From NCBI GenBank assembly GCA_016271365.2, contig CM057449.1, forward strand, positions 1,565,768,501 through 1,565,832,500: a DNA stretch of 64,000 nucleotides. Direction: 5' to 3'. Shown in pieces: positions 55,792 through 64,000 of this stretch (positions are counted from its first letter, which is position 1; each line of letters starts with the position of its first letter). The translations under genes and the position numbers were made by a program. The stretch is from Neoceratodus forsteri. Lineage: Eukaryota; Chordata; Ceratodontiformes; Ceratodontidae. Under the pieces are notes generated by a model. It worked only from the letters and a program-made list of their open reading frames with translations, had not been told where the DNA came from and made no database searches.

Positions 55792-56841
55792 ATGCCTTGC
55801 TAAAATCTAGGTAGGCCATATCCACAGCCCCTCCTGGTCTACTACTTTGTTACCCAGTCAAAGAAATATATTAGGTTCATCTGACATGACCTTCCTGCTG
55901 TGAAACCGTGCTGCCTTGGGTCCTATGCCCTACTGACCTCTAGGTACTCAACAATTCTTTCTTTCAGAAGTGATTCCATCATTTTCCCTACCTCTGAGGT
56001 CAAACTAACTGGTCTGTAGTCTCCTGCCTCTGCCCTGCTCCCACTTTTGTGAAGTGGAATCACATCTGCCCTCCTTCAGTCTTCAGGTACCACCCCAACC
56101 TCCCATGATTTGTTAAAGAGAGTAGTCAGTGACATTACTAGTTCTACTCTTAGTTCTTTTAGAATTCTGGGGTGAATCCCATCAGGCTCCATTGCTTTGT
56201 CCACCCTCAGTTTCAAGAGTTCTTTCAAAACCCTTTCTTCTATGAATGGACTGGTATTGACCCCCATCTTCAGAGTGTTTCTCTTGTTTGGTTTAGGTAC
56301 CTCCCCCTCCTCTTCCTTTGGAATACTGAGCAGAAATATTTGTTCAGTATTCCTGCTTTTCACTGTCACCCTCTGCCCACATTCCTCCCCTTTATTAAGT
56401 CTCTGTATCCCTTTTTCTTCGCTCCCTAATGTACCTATAAAAGGTTTTATCCCCCTTCTTAACAGAGTTGGCTATCTTTTCCTCAGTTTGTGCCTTTGCT
56501 ATTCTGACTGCCTTCCCTGCCTCCTTCTGCTTTAACTGATAAAGTTCTCTGTTCTGCTCCTTCTGTGTTTCCTTATATTTCCTGAATGCTATCCTTTTCT
56601 CCTTAACCTTTTCTTCCACCTCTTTTGAGAACCATAGTGTTTTTTTCCTTCATTTTGTTTTGTTGATTTGCTTCACACAAAGGCTTGTTGCCTCTGTGAT
56701 GGCTGTTTTGATTATTCCCCATTGTTCCTCCTTCTTGCCCCTTTGCTAGTGCTTTTCTGAGGCACTCTCTCATTTTCCCAAAGTCAGCCCTCCTAAAGTC
56801 CAATACTCTTGTTTTTTTATGGCTTGATTCCATGGCTGTGT

Positions 56842-57529
56842 TTATTGTGAACCACACTGTTTCAGATGGCTACCCACTTCTAAATCTGAGATCATTTCTC
56901 CTTCCCCATTTGAAAGTACCAGGTCTAAGATTGCTCCCTCTCGAGTGGGTTCCAACACTAGCTGTCTGAGGCATGCCCCCTGTAGGGCATCAAGAATGAT
57001 CCTGCTCTTGGATGTGCCTGCAGCAAAGGTGCTCCAGTTAACATCTGGCATATTCAGGTCCCCATCAACAATATCTCCCCTTTTTCTGCCATTTTAAGGA
57101 TGCCTTCTATCATTTCCTTGTCCATTTCCTCCCCCTGAGATGGGGGTCTGTACACAACCCCCATGTGGATTATGGTGCCATTTCCTGTCTCCAGGGTGAC
57201 CCATAGTGACTCATCAACTTCCTGTTTACTCTTTAGTTCTGTTGCTTAATCCCTTCTCTTCTATAGAGAGCTACTCCTCCTGCTCCTCTTTTACCCACCA
57301 TGTCCCTCGTGTAGATTGTGTATCCTGGTATGTTGACATCCCAGTCATGGTTCTCTGTGTACCGTGTTTCAGTGACTGCCGCAATATCCAGGCATTCCTC
57401 CTCCATCAAGGCCACTAGTTCAGGGAGCTTGTTACACAGACTGTGGGCATTGGTACTCATCCGCCTTCCATTTTTTGATAGCCTTACCCCTTTTAGCCCC
57501 ATCCATGTCCTTACTGCCTTTTTCAGCAT
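56842..57529 (-). pseudogene. LINE family A endonuclease region
   Basis: The apurinic-type endonuclease that nicks target DNA: NAHSLCNKLPELVALMEEEC, AVTETRYTENHDWDVNIPGY (E of the TETR motif) and GAGGVALY, then after a degraded middle DLNMPDVNW (the GDLN motif) and STFAAGTSKSRIILDALQGA. It is read in more than one frame. Confidence 0.83.
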
Positions 57530-57689
57530 TTACCCCTGTCCTGCTCCCTACTGACTTCTCTACCTTGGTATTTACCTCTCTAACTACTGTGTTTTGTGGG
57601 GAGAGGCTGGGATTTCACTGCTCCTTTTCAGTGCCTCCCCCCCCTTGGCTAGTTTAAATGCTTGCCAATGAAGCATTTAAACCTATCAC

Positions 57690-58574
57690 CTAGGATCCTG
57701 GTTCCTCCCCTGTACAGATGCAGACCATCGCACCTGTGTAGGCCTGTATCCCTCCAGGTGGCTCCCCAGTCCCCAATGAAGCCAAACCCCCCTGAGCTCC
57801 ACACCAGTTTTTCAACCATTCATTGAATCCCATGGTGTGGAATACCCTAGCATCTTCCTTGCCATAAACAGACAGCACCTCTGAGAAGGTTACTGTACAT
57901 GCTACTTGCCTAAGGCCCCTCCCCAACTCTACAAACTCCTCTTGCACTGCTCTGATCCCCTTCACAGCCAGGTCATTTGTCCCTAGGTGGACAGTTTACA
58001 TCCAGCTCCCTCCCTCGTGCAGCTGCTCCTGTGATCCTGAGGATTTGCTTCCTGTCCCTCCAAGGCATGGCACCTGGCAGGCACCTTACCTCCCTATCCC
58101 CCTCCTCCCCCACCTCTACCCCCTAATGATTGAGTCCCCCACCAGGAGTTGTTTCCTTCCCCTGTGGGGTCTCATGCCACCCTCCTGTGGGTCTCCTTTG
58201 TGGAGGTTCTCAGCATCCTCATTGGTCTCCACTGCAGGTGCCTCCATAGAGGAACCACTCTTCACCAGAACAGCATATGAATTGTAGAGAGGTACAACTG
58301 AAGGGATGCACCTCTGTTCTGCCACCCTCTCCATCCCTGAGCCCACCTTGGTCCAACCGCTCCTCTTTCTTGGCAACATCTGAGGTAGCGGTGGTGGCCC
58401 TGGTGGTCCCTGGGTGGGGGCAGAGGTTTCAGAAATCCTAGCCAGGTCAGCCTGGAGACAGGCAACCTCCTCCCTCAGACCAGAGAGGTGTCTGCAAACA
58501 GGGCAGCATTGCAGCCCCCAGAATGTCTCCCAGAACACTGCTGCTCCACAGCCATTGCACTGCACCACTCCCAT
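57690..58574 (-). pseudogene. LINE family A ORF1 with zinc knuckle and esterase-like domain
   Basis: It starts MGVVQCNGCGAAVFWETFWG. A C-x2-C (residues 6-9) and a second C-x2-C (23-26) suggest a zinc-binding module. LREEVACLQADLARI is a short coiled coil. After a Pro-rich stretch comes LLVGDSIIRG, the catalytic-serine motif of SGNH/GDSL esterases. Further on, HLGTNDLAVKGI (near 57985) is the second esterase block. CR1-like LINEs are known to carry an esterase in ORF1. Stops separate the blocks, so it is inactive. Confidence 0.82.
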
Positions 58575-58943
58575 CTTGACTTATTTTGTGTCCCCTCTCC
58601 TGTTGCTTTGTATGCTTACTGTCTCCTCCCTCTATGTATATTTACACCTACTTTCCTACTGCTACTACTAAAACATCTTACTGGAGTTTATAAAAGCTCT
58701 AACATGCACTGCAGGCTATAGAATTTGCAACTACTGCATACTGCTTTGATGTCAGCTGCAGAAAATTCTGGGATTTGTAGTAATGGGAGATGTCGGCCTA
58801 GAACTAAGCAAAATTAGGCTGATACTTTTTACTGTATTATAGTAGATTGTAAGTAAACCAAAATGTTTTTGCACACAAAGTGCACATTGGGACCAGCCCC
58901 ACACTTGAGTATGGGGTCCTTAGTGCTGACAGTTCCCCTTTAA

Positions 58944-60640
58944 GGGGAAGAAGAGGTTGAGAAGGGAGGTAATAGCTATAGTAATGGCATGGGCAGAGAG
59001 ATGCAGGAGTTATAGGTCAAGACCATCAGGACTCATAAACCCTCCTGGTGAGTTAGAGCAAAGAAGCCCCTAAGGGAAGCAGCAGGAGTGGTAGGAGAGA
59101 AGAGGAAGGAGGGGTGGAAGGAAGGGAAGGGGAGGAGAGGAGGAGAGGAGGGAGCAGACACAGGAGGTGAACAAAGAGCTGAAAGCTGAGGCAACAAAAG
59201 GTCAGAAATAGGAGTATCACCCACCTTGAGTACAGGGGGAAGGGACATGGTATGGGGACAGAAGAGGGCATGGCTAACCTTCCAAAACTTACAGAGGTGA
59301 TTAAGGTTTTTCTGGAGTGTGAATGTGAAGAATCTGGACTTGGCAAGCCTGGTAGCTTTGGTAGTGGTAATATAAAGGGTGCAGTACTTGAGTAGGTCAG
59401 CACTGGTGCCAGAGGACTTGTGGGTCTGCTAGTCAAGATCACAGGCACAGAGGCAAGCTAGCAGCTCAGCTGAGATCCATGGGAGGTGAAAATTTGGACC
59501 CTGCTTTTTCTTTCTTTTTTTTTCTTTGGAGATCCCAGACTGAACCAGTCGGTATCCACCAGGTTGGCATGGAGGGAGGACGAGTATAAAAACCTGAAGC
59601 ACCAGATCTGAATGAATTTGGGGGTGGGCTATGGGATAGTGAATCTTGTACATGTGGTAGACCATATGGTGGTCACTGAGGGCATTGGGGAGGATATCAG
59701 CATCCACAGTGTGGTGAGGGTTGGAGGGGAGGTGAGAACCAAATCCAGAAGGGAGTGATTGAAGAATCTGTGATTGTACCAGGTTGGGCCAGTGATCGGT
59801 TGGGTAAGTTGGAGAGATGTAATGTTTTGGCACAATTTTATTTAGTGATGGTGAGGGCCAATTGAGGCTAAAATTGCAAAGGATGAACAGCTCAGTAGAG
59901 GAGGCTTGGGAGGAGATAATGGTGACGTGACTGAAAATGGGGACATGCCAGGACAGCATTAGGCACAGCCATGAAAATAGGGACAGAGAAGGGTAGGAAG
60001 CGCTTGAATATGAGCAGCTCCTAGGCAGAGGTGGAGGTGATGGAGGACACAGGCTTGAACTGGATGCCAGAAGAGAAGTAGATTACAACTCTGGCTCCCC
60101 TCTTAGCATGATCTTGCTGGATGAATGTATACCTGCAGATGGCAATTATGGTATCAGAAATTTAGGGGGAGAGCTTAAGATTAACAATGAGTGGTTGCAA
60201 CTGGTCAGTCTTGGGGAGGAGGCTTTGGATGTTGACATGCGTCAGTCTCAGTCCTTTGGGTAGCTGAGAGGGAGATGACTGGAGAAGACTGGGATTGAGC
60301 TCAGTATCACCTGCCACCATAACCAACAAAGAGACAAGGAGCTTTAAGGAGCCTGTGAGTTGCATGTATGGGAAGAAGGGGGAAGGTGGAGTTTGGGGAG
60401 GATGAGTGGGGTAAGAGGGAAGAAGGCATCTGAAGGTTTCCAGGTGAAGTCAAGCTGAAAGGAGGGGACTGCATCCAGGATGCCAGGGGTAATGGGATAG
60501 GGTGGGGAGGCAGGAGTAATGTAGGGAGGGAGATGGAGAGACTGAAGACAAGGATAAGCAGTAGGGGGGGTGGAAGACAAGGGAAATAGAAGATAAAGCA
60601 GTGATAGGGTTAAGAGAAGTGTTATTGGAGGGACAGTAAG
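58944..60640 (-). mobile_element. LINE family E, copy 2: endonuclease and early RT
   Basis: The minus strand reads from a Pro-rich leader (60580-60344), through a 2A-like motif and the endonuclease (LRLTHVNIQSLLPKTDQLQP and later broken frames), to SPDGLD and TSLLNLFF at the TTAA junction. Many stops occur. This upstream half is missing from the 37-kb copy. Confidence 0.75.
60162..60365 (-). pseudogene. LINE family E ORF2 start with 2A-like peptide
   Basis: The 67 codons begin with a hydrophobic stretch (LLVSLLVMVA). GDTELNP follows at 60311-60291, which fits the D-x-E-x-N-P core of 2A-like translational-skipping peptides known from CR1/L2-group LINEs, though the next residues are SL rather than GP. 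The start of the endonuclease follows. Confidence 0.65.
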
Positions 60641-60674
60641 CAGTTGTTACCCTGTACTTTATTTGTTAGGTGGT

Positions 60675-61040
60675 GGGAGAATAAGCTTCACCCTGGAAGG
60701 GAGGAAGACGATTTAATAATTTGGTCAGGGGATGCAGGCTTCACCCAGATTAGGAGGAAACCTAAGTGAGACAGTGGGGGGGGGATGCAGACCACCCAGA
60801 TAAGGAGGAATACTAAAATTAAACAATTGGGAGGATGCAGGCTTTACCTAGACAGGGAGAAAACCTAATATTTAACAATATGGAGGATGCAGACTTCACC
60901 CAGAAAGGGGGGAAGTTTAATAAACAATTTAGGGGAGATGTGTGCTTCACTCAGATAGGGAGTAAGCCTAAATAACCCATATAGGGGAATGCAGGCTTTG
61001 GCCAGATAGGGAACCAGCCTAAATAAATGAATTGGGGGAG
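60675..61040 (-). repeat. Tandem array of about 51-53-bp units, LINE family E 5' region
   Basis: Seven diverged units start near 60675, 60728, 60781, 60832, 60883, 60934 and 60985. Each contains GGATGCAGGCTTCACCCAGA-like sequence followed by GGGAGGAAACCTAA-like sequence. The array lies directly upstream (minus strand) of the family E coding region, where a promoter of repeated monomers would be expected. Confidence 0.8.
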
Positions 61041-61074
61041 AGAGTGTGGGCTAACCACTAAATAAGAACAGGGC

Positions 61075-61345
61075 AACCATGCTCAGAACTAGAACCCATA
61101 TGGGGGATATTTCATTCTCTGTTGATGCCCCCAGGCTATGGAATTCCATGCTGGCTGATCTACATTTCTGTCAGACTGTTATCACCTTAAGAAAGGGATA
61201 CCGCAGCCAACTCCTTAAATCATATGCGTGTTCCTGTGCCTATCATACTTCTATTGATTGGTTTGTGTGTTATCGCAAGAATTTCTATAAGTTACTAAAA
61301 TTTTGTTTGTTCTCTTTGCTGCAGTGGTTTATTTTTGTAGTGTCT
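61075..61345 (+). mobile_element. LINE 3' fragment (L2-like C-terminus)
   Basis: LRTRTHMGDISFSVDAPRLW then NSMLADLHFCQTVITLRKGY matches the terminal block of L2/Rex-type ORF2 proteins (FSxxAPRLWNSLP...FRKxLKTxL). No tail boundary is identified beyond 61345, and the sequence to 61800 holds no gene. Confidence 0.72.
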
Positions 61346-61949
61346 TGATAGTTAAAACATATATGACAGGTTTACTACTCACATATCTGCCAACGTCTCC
61401 AGTGTCATGTATTCTGTATACTTAGTCCGATTATCTTGCAAATGCCTTTGTTTTGTATGTCCCTGTTGTTGTCGACTCTGACCCTTTGTAACATCCCGGG
61501 TCATGCCCGCAAATAGGCATTTATTTGTCTAGTGCACCTACCTGGTATGTATACATATGGTGTATGTATGTTCGTATGCACATGAGCGTGATAGACCCCA
61601 CAAAATTACATAATACAGTATGGGCACAATTATTTAGCAATGCCAAAGAGTGATAGCCCCACTAAGCAGTGTATGGCGAGCAAGCAGGCCTTAGCCATAC
61701 GCAATAAACAACAAGTTGTACAGAACCCAACTATAAGCAGTAAGCAACAGCTGCAAAGGGTAAATGCCCCTACCATGAATAGAGATCAGCAGGTAGTTGA
61801 TTACAGATTACAGTAGGACTGACTGTAAGCAGGGTGGATGTTGGACGAAGTCTCCTGGTGTCCTGGCATTTCCCCTATGGTGACTCCTCTCAAGGACTCC
61901 TGCTCCTGCTGGTCCACTCACCCAGGACCACTAGGAGAGACTGAAATAA

Positions 61950-62370
61950 AGTTCCAAATGTCCCTCCCACACACAGACACTCCCTCTCCTGCTTGGTGGG
62001 GGGGAGCTTTATTGAAGGCCACTCCTTCTGTTGGTGAGCTGCATGGCGAGGCCCTGAAAATTAGGCTCACAACCCCCAGGGCAATTCAAGATAGTGACAG
62101 TGATGCAGGTTCAGAGCCCCAGTTGGGCTAACAGCTGGTCCAGCATCTGGAGTGGAGTGGCAAATAAAGGTGCGGAGCTGGCCTCAGCTGATCTTAAAAG
62201 TTCCAAATGTTCCTCCCACACGTGGATGCTCACTCACCTGATTAGGGAAGCTTGAATGAAGGCAGATCCTGTGGCTGGCTTCCTGGCTAGTGAGCTGTAT
62301 GTGGGAGCTCCTAAAAGTCAAGCTTATAACCACAAGCAGTTCAAGGTGGTGATGATGATGCAAGTTCAGT
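61950..62370. repeat. Diverged direct duplication, period about 250 bp
   Basis: AAAGTTCCAAATGTCCCTCCC (61950) recurs as AAAGTTCCAAATGTTCCTCC (62198). Both copies run on to a GTGATGCAGGTTCAG/GATGATGCAAGTTCAG end. Confidence 0.75.
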
Positions 62371-62483
62371 TACAGTTGAACATGTAATAATCTTCAAAGG
62401 TAGTTATCTGCTTTAGTATGTGCTTTTATAAATAATTTTATTACATGTCACAGCTTACTATCTATCCCACACACACATATATA

Positions 62484-62850
62484 GTCATTGCAAAAAACTA
62501 TGTTAATGCATCGGTTAGGGTTCCTATTACAGAGACAAAGCTGTGGAAATTCAATGCTAGGGTTCCCACCCCATCTCCTTCACCTTTCCACACGCCAACA
62601 GACAGGGTGTGCATTGGGATTGTCAGCCCTAACTCACCATATTCCATGTACAAGGAAGCTGAGATAGTACACTATGGGAGAATGGGGTGAGAGTTAGGCC
62701 CAACAAACCCAAGGCACACCTGATGCCTGTTGGTGTGTGAAGGGTGGAGTGGTAGGGGTGGGAATCCTAGCACTGAATTTCCTTACTTTTGTCTCTGTAA
62801 TATGAACCCTAACTGATGCATTAATGGAGTTTTTGCAATAATTTTCCTTA
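62484..62850. repeat. Foldback element with about 160-bp arms
   Basis: The left arm (ATGCATCGGTTAGGGTTCC, ATTACAGAGACAAAG, CCCACCCC) is the imperfect inverse of the right arm (GGGGTGGGAATCC, TTTGTCTCTGTAATA, GAACCCTAACTGATGCAT). The centre lies near 62665. Non-coding; probably a palindromic DNA element. Confidence 0.82.
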
Positions 62851-63059
62851 CTTTTTCAAATAGCATAAGTGTCCTTATTTTACTGTGGGAACGCAGGGTC
62901 CTTTGGACCCTGCACTCCAATCCCTCTGTAGATACACATATGTATGTAGGGATGGAAGGCCCTGTGCTTCCATGTGGCAAATAACAGTGGCCAAATTGTC
63001 AGCATAGCCATCTTATTACCCCATGCCTTGTACCCCAGTGCAGATAAATTGTGAAGTGC

Positions 63060-63775
63060 AAGGCAAAATGTAATTATGCGCAACTGCAATGCCATTCTGC
63101 ACCACAGGTGCTTAAACACATTTCAGGCAGGATGTGGAAAATGACAGTTGTACTGTTCATGAGGTGGTGTGAAAAAATGGCGATGTTGAATATTTGGTGT
63201 CAAAATATTGAAAAGTACCAAAGTTATGCATGTGCGTTGAATAAATTCAACAGATGCATATAACTTAGGAATTTGTAAAAATTTTTCCACCAGATTTTTA
63301 GCATGGCCTTTTAGGGACTCCACCTCATGAACACTGGCACTGTCATTTCATTAATCAGTCCCAAAAGGTGATTTTGCACAGCATACGCGCCATTCTGCAC
63401 CACCAGAGCGAAAACATGTTTCAAGCAGGATATGAAAAACAACAGCTGTACCATTCATGAGGTGGTGTAAAAAAGTGGCAAAGCTGAAATTTTGGAGTGA
63501 AAATATAAAAAATTGCCAAAGTTACATGCGTGCATAGCAAAATTTCAATGACAGCATGTAACTTGGGCATTTTATGGTAGTTTTGCACCAGATTTTCAAC
63601 ATGGGTGTTTTGGGACCCCACCTCATAAACACTGGCACTGTCATTTCGTTACTTGGTCCCAAAAGGTGATTTCATGCAGTGACTTTGAAATCACCTTTTG
63701 GGACCGAGTAACAAAATTACAGTGTCAGTGTTCATGAGGTGGGGTCCCAAAAAGCCCATGTTGAAAATTTGCTGC
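63060..63775. repeat. Array of palindromic units of the ATTTTCAACAT family
   Basis: At least two units (about 63062-63380 and 63390-63640) are followed by a clear palindrome: 63592-63678 against 63685-63770. The arms share TTTTGGGACCCCACCTCAT, AACACTGGCACTGTCATTTC and GGTCCCAAAAGGTGATTTC. The same family flanks the DIRS element. Confidence 0.82.
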
Positions 63776-64000
63776 AATAATAACAAAACATGGCCAAGAT
63801 ATCAACATAAGTTCAGAATGCCATGACAGCCATTATACGGCACTTACCATGATTCTTCAGTTTGCGATTCAGCTTTGAAGAGTGCAGACGTATCTTGATC
63901 CACAGAAGAGGATCTCCGATGGTAAGTATAGGGCAAGGGGGGGTTGTTGGGTCATGGGTTGCTCAGTGGGAGGGTCAGGATGGGGGGAGGAGGAGGAGGA
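63776..64000. other. No gene seen; GGA-type repeat at the window edge
   Basis: A GGGGGGAGGAGGAGGAGGA run closes the window. Confidence 0.6.

Larger units (their letters stand above)
54642..58700 (-). mobile_element. LINE family A copy 3 (near full length)
   Basis: This is the most complete family A copy. It has ORF1 (58574 downward), endonuclease (57529-56842), linker, RT and C-terminal region, and a 3' tail at 54642. Stops and frameshifts are spread through both ORFs. It lies inside the TTAA element at 54541-58939. Its exact 5' end is uncertain. Confidence 0.88.
54541..58939. mobile_element. TTAA-type short-TIR DNA element (MITE-like), itself split by a LINE
   Basis: TTAA flanks both sides (54537-54540, 58940-58943). 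The left end GGAACAGTCAGCAAAGAAGG... and the right end, read inward as AGGGGAACTGTCAGCACTAA..., are imperfect inverted repeats of about 100 bp, both reaching GGTCCCAA and AACATTTTGGTTT. The host LINE E coding sense is continuous if the element is removed, which supports insertion. No transposase is inside, only the later LINE A. A Kolobok- or piggyBac-like non-autonomous element is inferred from TTAA. Confidence 0.78.

Noticed and set aside
1..64000. Bacterial-type features (operons, CRISPR arrays, rRNA, ribosome binding sites)
   Set aside because: Introns, LINEs, DIRS and microsatellites show eukaryotic DNA; no regularly spaced CRISPR-like repeats or rRNA/tRNA genes were seen.

Overview
The window looks like repeat-rich, non-coding DNA from a large vertebrate genome. 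An amphibian or lungfish-like lineage fits best, because CR1/L2-type and L1/Tx1-type LINEs, a DIRS tyrosine-recombinase retrotransposon, foldback elements and a Kolobok-type DNA transposon occur together. I cannot fix the species. I see no intact host gene. Nearly everything recognisable is a mobile element, usually with frameshifts or stops, and many are nested inside one another.

1-5.2 kb: low-complexity and AT-rich DNA, a possible degraded LTR-element fragment, microsatellites and a long foldback. 5.2-29 kb: a three-level nest. A CR1-like LINE (family B, minus strand; 5200-5640 and 27449-28980) is split by a second LINE (family A, plus strand; 5641-7385 and 27353-27448). Family A is itself split at a TTAA by a 19,963-bp DNA transposon (7386-27348). 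That transposon has 14-bp terminal inverted repeats and a TTAA target duplication, which matches the Kolobok superfamily. It holds two intron-containing genes facing each other. The plus-strand gene encodes a THAP zinc-finger DDE transposase (nine exons identified, 8327-19929). The minus-strand gene encodes a protein with the cysteine-rich ballast domain otherwise known from the C-terminus of the P2X7 receptor (exons at 26914-27116, 24166-24405 and about 19960-20107). Their 3' ends lie about 30 bp apart. The transposase copy is dead (one nonsense codon, at least six frameshifts). Its introns hold older LINE debris.

29-41 kb: two exon-like segments of unknown nature, more LINE copies (A, D, G, E and an L1/Tx1 copy interrupted by a family E LINE), a MIR-like SINE and a foldback. 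42-47.5 kb: a structurally complete but frameshifted DIRS element with gag, RT/RNase H, tyrosine recombinase, inverted terminal repeats and the internal complementary region, inserted into a palindromic repeat family. 49.6-51.6 kb: a probable 2-kb solo LTR flanked by CTAG. 51.7-54 kb: a family A LINE. 54.2-61.1 kb: another nest, in which a minus-strand family E LINE with tandem 5' monomers and a 2A-like motif is split by a TTAA-type short-TIR element, which is itself split by a near full-length family A LINE. 61-64 kb: a LINE 3' end, a duplicated segment and two large palindromic repeats.

The most interesting object is the giant Kolobok-like element carrying a ballast-domain gene beside its transposase. 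It looks like a two-gene mobile system.
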